64,000 bases of DNA from Hymenobacter sediminis. Its GTDB lineage: Bacteria > Bacteroidota > Bacteroidia > Cytophagales > Hymenobacteraceae. Position 1 is the stretch's first letter; each line of letters begins with the position of its first letter. Below the pieces are notes generated by a model. That model was not told the origin of the DNA, ran no database searches, and was given only the letters and a program-made list of their open reading frames with translations. The DNA lies in assembly GCF_003231285.1 (NCBI RefSeq), contig NZ_QKNS01000001.1, positions 930,001-994,000 on the forward strand. Direction: 5' to 3'. Position numbers and translations under genes: made by a program. Of this stretch, positions 41,519-50,399 are shown piece by piece.

Positions 41519-42979
41519 TTATTGAACAGTTTCTTTAGTGTCATCATTGGAGCCACTATGGTAATACCTGCGGGGCTGATCAATAATGCGCCAGTGCTGT
41601 AGCAGCAAGGCGTTCAGCGCGGAAGCCTCCGGGTCTGTAATTGTTTCCCACGACATTACAGCACAATTCATAGGTAGGGAAACTACAGCAGATGTACTAT
41701 GCGCTAGCTGTTGAAAAGCAACTCGTTCACAGCCGTTATTGTCAGTGATATGAAGCTTATCGGCATTCATAAATATGGCACCAAATAATACTACTAGCCC
41801 TATGTACCAACTGCGTTGCCGAGCTGGCAGATTCCTGAGCAAATAATAGCCAGACATGCCATAGAACAACACGAAAGCTAGGATAATAGGTAGGGAGGTG
41901 TCGCGGCGTAGCAGATAGGGGCGGTAGGGACGGTAACCACCTAACGGTAACAACAGCACGTAGGCTAGCACAAACCACCCAATATAACGCAGAAACTGGC
42001 GTAAACGCTTGTTTTCGGCGGTGACTGGCACTAGGCGCTTTATCAATTGATCATTTAGTAAACACACAGCTAATAGCAACGGTAGTCCTAGCTTTCCGCT
42101 AAGCTGATAAAATATACCCATTGGCAGCAGTTTATATCGTTCCCAGAGGGTAGGCGTGGTTATCATGTTCTCTGAATTGTTGCGCCCAATGAAAAGGGAG
42201 TACAAGCATAACGCTCCAAAACCAAGCAGAAGGAGTAAAGGGCGCCAGCCTCCAAACTGCGCAATGAACCGATGTCCTAGCCCTACTGAATGATATTGTT
42301 TTAAAGCGTATGCTACTATGCCAATTCCTAACACTGCCATAACTCCCGGAATGACCGGACCATTAAAAGCTAGCACAACAGCTAGCACTCCAAGAGCAAC
42401 TACCCGCCATATAGACCAGCCCTGAGTTTCTCTAAGCCTAGTCCGGTAGAAAGGCAGCAGCCAAAACAGCAGCAGCATGAGCGGGACTGCGTAGAAAAAG
42501 GTATAAGTGATGGAATGATCTATGATGCCCATTTGTGCATTGTAGCCTGCTCCTTGAAACAGGGGTAGCAGTAGTGCCGCTGCAATCAGTAGGCGCTTGC
42601 TGATAGGACCTTCCTCTGTACAGCAGAATAGGGCCATGCTATATAAAAGCAGCGCCTGTGTCAAGGTTTTGGCTATAGCCGCTGCCGCGTATACGCTGGT
42701 AACTGGGTCAGTGAAGATCTGAAGCCAAAGGGGGACGTTGCGAAAATAGCCGGAGAGCAAAGCATGAGCAAAATACCGATTGGGACCAGCGTACTGAGCG
42801 TTATTACTAAGCACAGCCCAGCCAAATGGGTCTTGGAGCACACGTTGGTAAGTTGAGCCAGGCAGTACAATAGCTGCTAGGTCACCATCAAGTGGCAACT
42901 GGTAATTCTGGATAAAGGAGTAGAGAAGGTCCAGGAGGACAAATAGTGCAAGTAGCCAATATATAAGATTTCGCCGCAT
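41519..42979 (-). CDS. Hypothetical polytopic membrane protein
   Basis: A 486-residue protein with about 10-11 membrane helices, beginning with one (LIYWLLALFVLLDLLYSFIQ) and a following acidic loop (YQLPLDGDLAAIVLPGSTYQ). The C-terminal ~80 residues are soluble (ADKLHITDNNGCERVAFQQL). The overall plan resembles the upstream convergent GT-C-like protein, but no shared motif is evident, so a membrane glycosyltransferase or a polysaccharide-related protein is only a guess. Base composition is visibly more AT-rich than the flanking genes, suggesting acquisition by transfer. It is convergent with the preceding gene, with a 38-base gap. Confidence 0.7.
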   Translation of the reverse strand: MRRNLIYWLLALFVLLDLLYSFIQNYQLPLDGDLAAIVLPGSTYQRVLQDPFGWAVLSNNAQYAGPNRYFAHALLSGYFRNVPLWLQIFTDPVTSVYAAAAIAKTLTQALLLYSMALFCCTEEGPISKRLLIAAALLLPLFQGAGYNAQMGIIDHSITYTFFYAVPLMLLLFWLLPFYRTRLRETQGWSIWRVVALGVLAVVLAFNGPVIPGVMAVLGIGIVAYALKQYHSVGLGHRFIAQFGGWRPLLLLLGFGALCLYSLFIGRNNSENMITTPTLWERYKLLPMGIFYQLSGKLGLPLLLAVCLLNDQLIKRLVPVTAENKRLRQFLRYIGWFVLAYVLLLPLGGYRPYRPYLLRRDTSLPIILAFVLFYGMSGYYLLRNLPARQRSWYIGLVVLFGAIFMNADKLHITDNNGCERVAFQQLAHSTSAVVSLPMNCAVMSWETITDPEASALNALLLQHWRIIDQPRRYYHSGSNDDTKETVQ

Positions 42980-43001
42980 AGAAGTAAAGCAAAGAGGAAA
43001 G

Positions 43002-43031
43002 AAAAACGGCGGCTGAATTAGGCCGCCGCTT
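43002..43031 (-). terminator. Terminator of the RluA-family gene
   Basis: CGGCGGC (43007-43013) pairs with GCCGCCG (43022-43028). On the minus strand the stem is followed by a TTTTTC run. Confidence 0.75.
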
Positions 43032-43056
43032 ATCTTACTGAAACAGGAAATAAAGC

Positions 43057-43770
43057 TTATTGGTATTGCCGCAGGGTTTCAACTAGTACCCGGAAATCTT
43101 TGGGATAAGGGGCTTCAATACTTACCTGCTCCCCATTCATCTTCGCGAACGTGAGCTGAGCAGCGTGCAGGGCAAACCGCTTGATAAAGGGCTGCTCTTC
43201 CTCGCCCTGCTTCACGTTGAACTTTCGCTTCAACGAGGAAAGGTAAAAATCGTCGCCGCCATACATGCCGTCGCCTACGATAGGAGCCTGCAGGTATGCT
43301 AGGTGCAGGCGAATCTGGTGCATGCGGCCAGTGATGGGTTGGCACTCTACCAGCGTGTGGCGGGCATAGGCCTCCAGAGTGCGCACTAGGGTAACAGCAG
43401 GCTTGCCCTTGTAAGCTAGACGAGCTTTGCCTTTGGTAGTAGTCTCAATGCTACGGTCTACGCGCAGACCCTCGTACTGGTGCACGCCCCAGGCAACAGC
43501 GTGGTACACCTTCTTTACCTCTCGGTTTTCGAACTGCATGGCCAAATGGCGGTAGGCCGCCGGGTTTTTGGCCAGGGCTAGTGCGCCACTGGTTTCCTTA
43601 TCGAGGCGGTGGCAAGCCTGAATATCGTCGTAGTGCTCCCGCGCCAGGCGCAGAATATTGGGTGCCCCGCCAAACCGCTCATCGAGGGTAGCTAGGAAAG
43701 GGGGCTTGTTGATGATGACGAAGTCTTCGTCCTCAAACAGAATCAGGTCGGTGAAATTGGGCAGCTTCAT
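43057..43770 (-). CDS. RluA-family pseudouridine synthase
   Basis: A 237-residue synthase of the RluA class, converting specific uridines in rRNA or tRNA to pseudouridine. The catalytic Asp is in CHRLDKETSGALALAK; other motifs are VIINKPPFLATLDERFGG, ITGRMHQIRLHLAYLQAPIV and GDGMYGGDDFYLSSLK, and FALHAAQLTF is in the C-terminal part. There is no S4 domain at the N-terminus, so the target may resemble those of RluA, RluC-like or TruC-type enzymes. I choose the ATG at 43770: the in-frame TTG at 43782 lies within a perfect TACCTTTG promoter element (43787-43780), so it could not be translated from that promoter. Confidence 0.92.
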   Translation of the reverse strand: MKLPNFTDLILFEDEDFVIINKPPFLATLDERFGGAPNILRLAREHYDDIQACHRLDKETSGALALAKNPAAYRHLAMQFENREVKKVYHAVAWGVHQYEGLRVDRSIETTTKGKARLAYKGKPAVTLVRTLEAYARHTLVECQPITGRMHQIRLHLAYLQAPIVGDGMYGGDDFYLSSLKRKFNVKQGEEEQPFIKRFALHAAQLTFAKMNGEQVSIEAPYPKDFRVLVETLRQYQ

Positions 43771-43779
43771 AAAGAGCTG

Positions 43780-43787
43780 CAAAGGTA
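43780..43787 (-). promoter_or_regulatory. Candidate -7 element (TACCTTTG) of the RluA-family gene
   Basis: Exact TAnnTTTG on the minus strand. Its end is 9 bases before the ATG at 43770, so the predicted leader is only a few bases. Confidence 0.55.
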
Positions 43788-43795
43788 CTCACTTC

Positions 43796-44878
43796 TTACG
43801 TGGCATCGGCAGCCAACGCCACAGCAGAATTGCGAGGGCGGGGTAGCTTAAATTCTAGCGTAGTGCCTTCCCCTACCTCGCTACGCACCCGGATAGCCGA
43901 TTTGTGTGCCTCCACAATATGCTTGCTAATAGCCAAGCCAAGCCCAGAGCCACCTGACTCTCTCGATTCGCGGGTGCGGCTTTTGTCAATGCGGTAGAAG
44001 CGCTCAAAGATGCGGCTCTGGTGCTCTTTTGGAATACCTTCGCCGTCATCTTGCACGCTGATGCGCACAGCCTTGCCGCTTTCTGCTAAGGACACGGTTA
44101 CGTGGCCGTTTTCGCGGCCGTACTTAATGGCGTTGTCAATCAGATTAATCAATACCTGCCGGATGCGGTTGCGGTCGGCTACTACGTGCAAGGTTTCGGA
44201 GGGCAACTGGGCTAATTCCAGGGTTACGTTGCGCCGGGCCGCTTTCAGCTCCAACTGCTCGAAGATGTCGCGCACCAACTGAGCAATATCAAAGGGCTGA
44301 CGCCGCATGCGCACTACCCCCTTTTCTAGCTGCGAAATAGTTACCAAGTCCTGCACCAATAAATCCAGCGCATCGAGGCTGGCAGCTGCCTTCTGCAGAA
44401 ATTTCTTGCGAGTAAACTCGTCGGTGTCGTCATCATCCAGGATGGTATGCACAAAACCTTGAGCCGCGAAAATGGGCGTTTTCAGCTCGTGCGATACATC
44501 AGCCAGGAACTCACGGCGCAGTACCTGTAAGCGCTTCAGTTCATCAATTTCCTGCTGCTTGCGCTGAGCCATGTCCAGGATTTCGTCGCGCATACGCTTC
44601 AGGGGCTCCGGCCGAAACAGGAATTTGTTCGACATGCGCCGAAACTCCTTGCGCTTGATGTGCTCCAGGCCAGCGTAGATGTTATTGATTTCCCGAAAAA
44701 TCAGGGCCTCAAACATCAGGTAAAGCAGCAGAAAACAGGTAGCTATAGTAATTCCGGCAACCAGTACACCTTCCCGCGGAGGGAGGGTAGGGCCTAGCCA
44801 AGCCAGCGCGGTGAGTACCCCCGCCACCAGCAGCGACAGAATAATAGCAATGGTGCGGGAAGAAACAGTGAGCCGCAT
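43796..44878 (-). CDS. Sensor histidine kinase (PhoR-like)
   Basis: A 360-residue kinase starting at ATG 44878. It has two N-terminal membrane helices (SRTIAIILSLLVAGVLTALA; VLVAGITIATCFLLLYLMFE) with almost no periplasmic loop, so it may sense membrane or cytoplasmic signals. It then has a short HAMP-like linker and a HisKA box with the phospho-acceptor His in EFLADVSHELKTPIFAAQGF. The ATP-binding domain shows the N box LINLIDNAIKYG, G1 VQDDGEGIP, F box RIFERFYRID and G2 SGGSGLGLAISKHIVE. The response regulator is the preceding gene on the strand; a large hairpin lies between them. Confidence 0.93.
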   Translation of the reverse strand: MRLTVSSRTIAIILSLLVAGVLTALAWLGPTLPPREGVLVAGITIATCFLLLYLMFEALIFREINNIYAGLEHIKRKEFRRMSNKFLFRPEPLKRMRDEILDMAQRKQQEIDELKRLQVLRREFLADVSHELKTPIFAAQGFVHTILDDDDTDEFTRKKFLQKAAASLDALDLLVQDLVTISQLEKGVVRMRRQPFDIAQLVRDIFEQLELKAARRNVTLELAQLPSETLHVVADRNRIRQVLINLIDNAIKYGRENGHVTVSLAESGKAVRISVQDDGEGIPKEHQSRIFERFYRIDKSRTRESRESGGSGLGLAISKHIVEAHKSAIRVRSEVGEGTTLEFKLPRPRNSAVALAADAT

Positions 44879-44899
44879 AGGTGAAAATAGTGAGTTGGG

Positions 44900-44975
44900 A
44901 AATAGTAAAATGGTGAGTTTAATGTTCTCACGGCGTAGGTGGCGCGGAAACATCAAACTCACCATTTTATTATTT
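44900..44975 (-). promoter_or_regulatory. Imperfect long hairpin between response regulator and kinase genes
   Basis: Arms of 27 bases (44900-44926 and 44949-44975) match at 25 positions around a 22-base loop. The region also contains repeats of TGGTGA/TAGTGA-like words. It lies just after the response-regulator stop and ahead of the kinase ATG, so it may limit read-through or stabilise the upstream mRNA. Confidence 0.5.
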
Positions 44976-44988
44976 CACTAATTCACCG

Positions 44989-45690
44989 CTAGTTATCGGT
45001 GTTGAATTTGTAGCCTACCCCCTTAATGGTCTGGATGTGGTGGTCGCCTACTTTTTCGCGGACCTTGCGGACGTGTACGTCCACGGTGCGGGCTAACACG
45101 AAAACGTCGTTGCCCCAGATGTTCTGCAGCAGCTCGTCGCGGCCGAATACTTTATGGGGAGAGGCGGCCAGGAAGGCCAGCAGTTCAAATTCCTTTTTAG
45201 GCAGCGTGATTTTGCGGCCATCCTGATACACAGCGAAGCCAGTGCGGTCAATCTTGAGGCCGTTAATTTCGATGCTGCTGGTTTGGGTTTGCGGGTCTTT
45301 GTCGCGGCGCACAAAAGCGGCTAGGCGGCTGAGTAGGGCCCGAGGCTTGATGGGCTTGGCAATAAAGTCGTCGGCGCCGGCTTCAAAGGCAGCTACCTCC
45401 GAAAATTCCTCGGCTCGGGCCGTCAGGAAGATGATGTAGGTATCCTTGAAGCGGGGCAACTCCCGGAGCTGGCGGCAGGCAGCAATGCCATCGAGGTGAG
45501 GCATCATTACGTCCAGCAGAATAATGTCAGGGCCAAACTGGGGGGCTATTTCGAGTGCCTTGCGGCCATCAGGAGCGCTGGCTACCTCGTAGCCCTCCTT
45601 GCGCAGATTGTACTCCAGCAATTCTACGATGTCCGGATCATCATCAACTACCAGGATCTTGTAGGCGTTCGGGGCGACGGTTGGCTGCAC
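44989..45690 (-). CDS. Response regulator, OmpR/PhoB family
   Basis: The receiver domain (KILVVDDDPDIVELLEYNLR, phospho-acceptor Asp in GPDIILLDVMMPHLDGI, Lys in GADDFIAKPIKPRALLSRL) is followed by an OmpR-type winged helix. That helix shows LPKKEFELLAFLAASPHKVF, LLQNIWGNDVFVLARTVDVH and VRKVREKVGDHHIQTIKGVG. I start at the GTG at 45690, giving 233 residues, the family's normal size. The frame stays open to an ATG at 45924, which would add 78 residues of Pro/Arg-rich sequence with no known role and which contains two perfect promoter-like elements. Cognate kinase is the next gene. The exact start needs experimental mapping. Confidence 0.88.
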   Translation of the reverse strand: MQPTVAPNAYKILVVDDDPDIVELLEYNLRKEGYEVASAPDGRKALEIAPQFGPDIILLDVMMPHLDGIAACRQLRELPRFKDTYIIFLTARAEEFSEVAAFEAGADDFIAKPIKPRALLSRLAAFVRRDKDPQTQTSSIEINGLKIDRTGFAVYQDGRKITLPKKEFELLAFLAASPHKVFGRDELLQNIWGNDVFVLARTVDVHVRKVREKVGDHHIQTIKGVGYKFNTDN

Positions 45691-45729
45691 GGGGCGAGGT
45701 GGTTTGGGGTAAAAAAGAATGCGCGAAGA

Positions 45730-45737
45730 CAAAAGTA
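45730..45737 (-). promoter_or_regulatory. Candidate -7 element (TACTTTTG) for the response-regulator gene
   Basis: Exact TAnnTTTG on the minus strand, about 40 bases ahead of the GTG at 45690 but inside the longer open frame. A second match, TACGTTTG, is at 45825-45818. Confidence 0.45.
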
Positions 45738-45960
45738 TTGCCGGCCGGCGGGCACGGCGTATTACGTTTTCATTACTAGCCGCTCGGGCTGTGCGCGGGG
45801 CAGGCAGCGGAATGGGCCAAACGTAATCAACTAAGGAAGGAGTGGGCTTGAGGGTGACTGGTGCCGAAACAGTGCGAGGTGTGGGGAGAATGGAGCGTTT
45901 GAGAGGTACTAAGGCTTTCTGCATCAGAAAGGTAAGGTCGAGCTAAGGGAAAGGCAATGA

Positions 45961-45993
45961 AAAAAGAAAAGCGGCCCCCAACGGGAGCCGCTT
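45961..45993 (-). terminator. Terminator of the DUF3108 gene
   Basis: On the minus strand AAGCGGCTCCC pairs with GGGGGCCGCTT and is followed by TTCTTTTTT. Confidence 0.85.
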
Positions 45994-46003
45994 CGCGCAA
46001 GCA

Positions 46004-46834
46004 TCAATTTGTTGCCACCAAATTCAGTCGGTTTCGGAGACCCTTGTATTTGTACATGTCCACCTTAACGGAGCCCACGAACATTTCCGCCTGAATCAGG
46101 ACCGGTATTTTATTTCGGTCGTCGGAGAGGTACACCGAAACAGCGTTTTCTCCTCTGAAAAGTTTATTGCTAGGCATTTTAGGAACCAGTCGGATAGTGC
46201 GGATGACGCCCGCCTTGGTTTCCACGGTTTCCCTACCCTTGTAAATGACATCCATGTTAAAGACATCCTCGTCGAAAAACCCCTGCACCTTGATTACCTC
46301 GCCGGGCCGGCGCTGGTCGTAGTTCAGGGTGCGCAGGAAATAAAAGCCGCTGACGAGGTCTTGCACATTGTTAGGCGTCTTGAACGTGCCCTTCTTGACA
46401 TCGTTCTTGTCCTTTTTATGGCTTTCTACATTGGCTACGTCCCGCAGATGGTCAAAGTCAACCGTTTCGCGCTTACGATAATTCTTCTCCTCAATATTGC
46501 GGTAAAAGCGCTGCGGCAGAATACTAGTCGTATCGATGTAGGAGCGCCACGTATCCCGGATGCGAAGGAAATAGTCGAAAGAGCCTAGCGTGCGCCCCGT
46601 AACAGTGGCGCGGTAGCAAGGCCGCTCGTTTATTCGATGCACCGCGTCATCTACCTCAATAGTGGCTTCAGCCGCGTTAATAAGCCCGTAGTGCACTTTG
46701 TATTGAAGCACTTCGCCTCGCTCAAAGCTGTTATTAGCAATAGTGCGGGTCGGCTCAGAAGACGGGCCAAAAGCCGTAAGTACCGCTGCTAAAGGCAGCG
46801 CGCATACAGGAAACAAGAGCCAGCGGCGAATCAT
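46004..46834 (-). CDS. DUF3108 exported protein
   Basis: A 276-residue protein with a signal peptide (MIRRWLLFPVCALPLAAVLT). The body is DUF3108: FERGEVLQYKVHYGLINAAE, CYRATVTGRTLGSFDYFLRI, DTWRSYIDTTSILPQRFYRN, NYDQRRPGEVIKVQGFFDED and YKGRETVETKAGVIRTIRLV, plus AVSVYLSDDRNKIPVLIQAE. Members are periplasmic beta-sandwich proteins found throughout Bacteroidota and Proteobacteria, with no clear function. It stands alone, ending in a strong terminator ahead of the two-component genes. A near-match promoter element lies 11-18 bases before the ATG. Confidence 0.85.
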   Translation of the reverse strand: MIRRWLLFPVCALPLAAVLTAFGPSSEPTRTIANNSFERGEVLQYKVHYGLINAAEATIEVDDAVHRINERPCYRATVTGRTLGSFDYFLRIRDTWRSYIDTTSILPQRFYRNIEEKNYRKRETVDFDHLRDVANVESHKKDKNDVKKGTFKTPNNVQDLVSGFYFLRTLNYDQRRPGEVIKVQGFFDEDVFNMDVIYKGRETVETKAGVIRTIRLVPKMPSNKLFRGENAVSVYLSDDRNKIPVLIQAEMFVGSVKVDMYKYKGLRNRLNLVATN

Positions 46835-47030
46835 GTAAGAGCGGCAAAATAAAGGTGTAGCCGGTACCTTCTCAAATGCGGTGCCAGCAAAGATAATCGG
46901 ATTCTAACAGGGCAAAAAATAGGCTGTACGAAAAGAGCTGCTCCAATGATGAAAGCACAAAATGTAGCACTGCTACTGAGGTTTCAGTCGATTTGAGGGG
47001 ATAGGAGTCAAGGTTGAAGCAAAACACAAA

Positions 47031-47061
47031 AAAAGCCCCGCTAACAATTAGCGGGGCTTTT
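47031..47061 (-). terminator. Terminator of recA
   Basis: A 14-bp perfect stem (AAAAGCCCCGCTAA with TTAGCGGGGCTTTT) and 3-base loop CAA, 22 bases beyond the recA stop. Confidence 0.92.
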
Positions 47062-47083
47062 CAGAACCAGACGGTTGAACGTC

Positions 47084-48172
47084 TTACAGGTCTACAGTTT
47101 CATCATCGTCCATGGAGCGGTCCTCGGGAATAGCGGCCAGTGCTTCCTCCGGGTCGCCTTTCACTTTGGCGCGAATCTGAGCTTCGATTTTGTCGGCTAG
47201 CTCAGGGTTGTCGAGCAACACAGTTTTCACACCTTCGCGGCCTTGGCCCAAGCGGTTGCCATCATAGGAGAACCAGGAGCCTGACTTGGCAATGATACCC
47301 ATGTCAACGCCCAAGTCCAGGATTTCGCCCACTTTCGAGATGCCCTCGTTGTAGATGATATCGAACTCGATAACCTTGAAGGGAGGAGCTACCTTGTTCT
47401 TTACCACCTTCACCTTGGTGCGGTTACCAGTTACGTTGTCCTTGTCTTCCTTGATCTGGCCGATACGACGGATGTCGAGGCGAACTGAAGCGTAGAACTT
47501 CAGGGCATTACCACCAGTAGTGGTTTCGGGCGAGCCGAACATTACCCCAATTTTCTCACGCAGCTGGTTGATGAAAATGCACAGGCAGTTGGTCTTATTG
47601 ATCGTGCCGGTGAGCTTACGCAGAGCCTGCGACATTAGACGAGCGTGCAAACCTACCTTGGAGTCACCCATGTCGCCTTCTAGTTCGCCTTTCGGCACCA
47701 GTGCGGCCACGGAGTCAATTACAATAATGTCGATAGCACCTGAGGAAATCAGCTGGTCGGCAATTTCCAGGGCTTGCTCACCATTGTCGGGCTGAGCGAT
47801 GAGCAGGTTTTCGGTGTCGATACCCAGCTTTTTGGCATACAGCGGGTCAAAGGCGTGCTCGGCGTCGATGAAGGCCGCAATGCCACCTTTCTTCTGTGCT
47901 TCGGCAATAGCGTGCATGGTCAGCGTCGTCTTACCCGACGATTCCGGACCGTAAATCTCAACCACGCGGCCTTTAGGCAAACCGCCTACACCCAGGGCAA
48001 TATCCAGACCCAACGAACCGGTGCTGATGACTTCAACGTCCATCACCTTGTTGTCGCTGAGCTTCATTACAGTGCCTTTGCCGTAGTTCTTATCCAGCTT
48101 GTCCAGGGTCAACTGGAGGGCTTTCATTTTCTCGGCGTTGGCGTTGACGGCCTTGTCAGTAGTTGCAGCCAT
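47084..48172 (-). CDS. recA: Recombinase RecA
   Basis: A 362-residue RecA, the ATP-dependent strand-exchange protein of homologous recombination and co-protease for the SOS response. Visible motifs: Walker [11 protein letters not shown], Walker B region [20 protein letters not shown], loop L1 [17 protein letters not shown], and [20 protein letters not shown]. Loop L2 is around [19 protein letters not shown]. The C-terminal tail is acidic (DDDETVDL), as expected for regulation of DNA binding. I could not find an obvious LexA-type operator upstream in the 195-base gap. It is transcribed alone with a textbook terminator. Confidence 0.98.
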   Translation of the reverse strand: MAATTDKAVNANAEKMKALQLTLDKLDKNYGKGTVMKLSDNKVMDVEVISTGSLGLDIALGVGGLPKGRVVEIYGPESSGKTTLTMHAIAEAQKKGGIAAFIDAEHAFDPLYAKKLGIDTENLLIAQPDNGEQALEIADQLISSGAIDIIVIDSVAALVPKGELEGDMGDSKVGLHARLMSQALRKLTGTINKTNCLCIFINQLREKIGVMFGSPETTTGGNALKFYASVRLDIRRIGQIKEDKDNVTGNRTKVKVVKNKVAPPFKVIEFDIIYNEGISKVGEILDLGVDMGIIAKSGSWFSYDGNRLGQGREGVKTVLLDNPELADKIEAQIRAKVKGDPEEALAAIPEDRSMDDDETVDL

Positions 48173-48367
48173 TATATAGGAGGGGTTGTTTGGAAATGCT
48201 TAGGTTTGGTGAATGTAGGCCTTTTTCGCTCGGCTGCACAACGGCGCCCGAAGCCTGCCGGAACTACACTGCCGGGCCCTTTTCGGGTCGGCTAGTAGTA
48301 ACGCACCTGGGCTATATTTTGTGCCCACAATGCTAAAAAAATTCGTTGAGTTTAGTAAGTTTTTCCT

Positions 48368-49624
48368 GTGCTAAAATTTTTGGGAAATAGCTCATTTTAT
48401 ACCTCTCTGATACTGACGTTGGTAGGGTGGCTCGGTAGTACGGGGGTAGGGTTTGGACAGCTGAATAACCGAGCATTTATTTCCTCTCGGCCTGGCGCGG
48501 CTCATTCTTATGTGAGTGGTCCTGATTCCGGGCGCTTACTGCCTGGAGACACAATAGGGGGTAGGCAGGCCGAAGAATATCCGGCTGAAGAAGCCGGTGA
48601 CCTGCGCATTTCACTGAACGCCTTCACCTTCTTCAAAGACAACGAGTATTTCAACAGCATTGTGGAGGGTTACACGCTGTTTGGCACCCAGCTGAATCCG
48701 CAGTTGGTGTACTACCCTACGGCCAACCTGCGACTGGAAGGCGGCGTGTTTCTGTGGAAGGATTTCGGCACGGCACGGCTGCGGCAGGTGCGGCCCACGT
48801 TCCGGGCTACGTATGCCAAAGGGGCGCACACTATTGTGCTGGGCAACATTCAGCCCCACTTGTATCATGGCTACATTGAGCCGTTGTTCAACTTCGAGCG
48901 GGTTATTTCAAGGCCTCTGGAAGAAGGCCTGCAGTACCGCTACAACTCCGGCCGCGTGGGCCTGGATGTATGGGTGGACTGGCAGCGGCAGCAGTATCGG
49001 TACAGCAACTACCAAGAAGAAATTGCCGGTGGCCTCAGTGGCTCTGTGCGCCTGACCGGCAACAACAGCCCTGTCACCCTTTTCCTACCCCTCCAATTCA
49101 CGGCAACCCACCGCGGCGGGCAGATTGATACCATCAACCGGCCGCTACAAACCCTGTTCAATGGAGCCACGGGCCTGGAGGCGCGCTATCAGCTACCCAA
49201 CAAACGCACGGCGCTGCGCCTGCAGGCCTACGGGGTGGGTTTCTACGATAAGTCGTTTACCTATGAACTGCCCTACAAGCGGGGCGCGGCGCTCTACCTT
49301 AACGGAACCGTAGAAACCCGCTTGCTGGATGTGATGCTCAGCTACTGGCAGGGGCAGCGCTACCTCTCGCCCTTAGGCGGCGACCTATACCAATCGGCCT
49401 CCCGTAGCGTGACGAGCCCCGACTACCGGCAGCCTAACCGCCAGCTGCTGTTTGTGCGCCTGATGCGCGACTTTTCCCTGGGCGAGGCTGCCGCTATTAC
49501 CGTGCGTGTAGAGCCGGTGCATGATTTCAAGGAGAATATTACCGACTTCTCCTTTGGGGTCTATTTGAACTTCCGGCAGGAGTGGCTGCTGGGCAACGTG
49601 GGCCAGCGGATGCGTTTCCGCTAG
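48368..49624 (+). CDS. Probable outer-membrane beta-barrel protein
   Basis: A 418-residue protein from GTG 48368 with a signal peptide (LILTLVGWLGSTGVGFG). After a short linker the sequence is full of alternating strands with aromatic girdles (NPQLVYYPTANLRLEGGVFL, RPTFRATYAKGAHTIVLGNI, LDVWVDWQRQQYRYSNYQEE, LFLPLQFTATHRGG, TAALR-type strands). It ends in GVYLNFRQEWLLGNVGQRMR, with a terminal Arg-Phe-Arg. This looks like a 14-18 strand barrel. Specific transport role unknown. It is divergent from recA and its stop overlaps the stop of the convergent acetyltransferase gene. Confidence 0.75.
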   Translation: MLKFLGNSSFYTSLILTLVGWLGSTGVGFGQLNNRAFISSRPGAAHSYVSGPDSGRLLPGDTIGGRQAEEYPAEEAGDLRISLNAFTFFKDNEYFNSIVEGYTLFGTQLNPQLVYYPTANLRLEGGVFLWKDFGTARLRQVRPTFRATYAKGAHTIVLGNIQPHLYHGYIEPLFNFERVISRPLEEGLQYRYNSGRVGLDVWVDWQRQQYRYSNYQEEIAGGLSGSVRLTGNNSPVTLFLPLQFTATHRGGQIDTINRPLQTLFNGATGLEARYQLPNKRTALRLQAYGVGFYDKSFTYELPYKRGAALYLNGTVETRLLDVMLSYWQGQRYLSPLGGDLYQSASRSVTSPDYRQPNRQLLFVRLMRDFSLGEAAAITVRVEPVHDFKENITDFSFGVYLNFRQEWLLGNVGQRMRFR

Positions 49625-50208
49625 ATGGTTTGCTGCTCCCGCTTGAGGTAGTAATACAGAATATCCGATGAAGCTAGGGCCCGCAGCGGCCAAGGGCGTG
49701 GCCGTGGCGGCAGGTGTTGGAATCCTACTGCTTCGGCTACTGCGCAGCTTCGGGGGTTGTTGGCACGGCACCGAACCAATAGGTGGGAGGCGTTCAGCGT
49801 GTCGAAGCCAAAGCCAACCACGGCCCCCAGCGCCTCCCGGGCATAGCCTTGGCCTTCGGCAGCTTCGGCGAGGTAGTACCCAATTTCCAGGGTCACGGGC
49901 GCCGACCAGTTAGGCTTCAGGCTGATGTCGCCGAGGTAGCGGCTAGTGGCTGTGTCCCAGATGCCTAGCACGTACAGGCGGCCCGAAGCCCAATCTTGCC
50001 GAAACTGAGCCAGCACCTGCACGGCATCGGTAGGCGCCCTTACCGCAGCCTCCCGCGCCGGAAAGGAAGGCTGGAGGCGTAGCCGGTTCTGGTCAATCAG
50101 TTGGAAGAAGTCGGTAGTATCGGAAGGCAGGTAGGGACGCAGGGTAAGCCGCGCCGAAAGGATGGGCGCACCGGAGGGGGTAGGCAAAGGCGGAGCGACG
50201 TCGTACAT
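49621..50208 (-). CDS. GNAT-family N-acetyltransferase (RimJ/RimL-like)
   Basis: A 195-residue acetyltransferase from ATG 50208 (an upstream ATG would add 26 doubtful residues). GNAT features: LTLRPYLPSDTTDFFQLIDQ at the N-terminus, YLGDISLKPNWSAPVTLEIG, the acetyl-CoA loop YLAEAAEGQGYAREALGAVV, then GFDTLNASHLLVRCRANNPR and SCAVAEAVGFQ. The subfamily resembles RimJ/RimL enzymes, which acetylate N-termini of ribosomal proteins, but also includes many other substrates. The coding end overlaps the convergent barrel gene by four bases. Confidence 0.88.
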   Translation of the reverse strand: MYDVAPPLPTPSGAPILSARLTLRPYLPSDTTDFFQLIDQNRLRLQPSFPAREAAVRAPTDAVQVLAQFRQDWASGRLYVLGIWDTATSRYLGDISLKPNWSAPVTLEIGYYLAEAAEGQGYAREALGAVVGFGFDTLNASHLLVRCRANNPRSCAVAEAVGFQHLPPRPRPWPLRALASSDILYYYLKREQQTI

Positions 50209-50399
50209 GATTTGGAGAATACGGCTGCAAGGAGTACGGCGGATGCCGTGACAATGGCCAAATCGGGGTTTGAGGGAAGCACACATAGAAACCCCTGCGC
50301 CCGTCAGCCGTTGAAAAGCACCATCTAGCTACTGGCGAAGTACTTGCCAAAGCTTAGATACCTGCTTTTATCCGTTCAACCTTTTTATCTACTCTCCTC

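Noticed and set aside
48173..48367. LexA/SOS box upstream of recA
   Set aside because: No convincing palindrome of a known SOS type was found in the gap.
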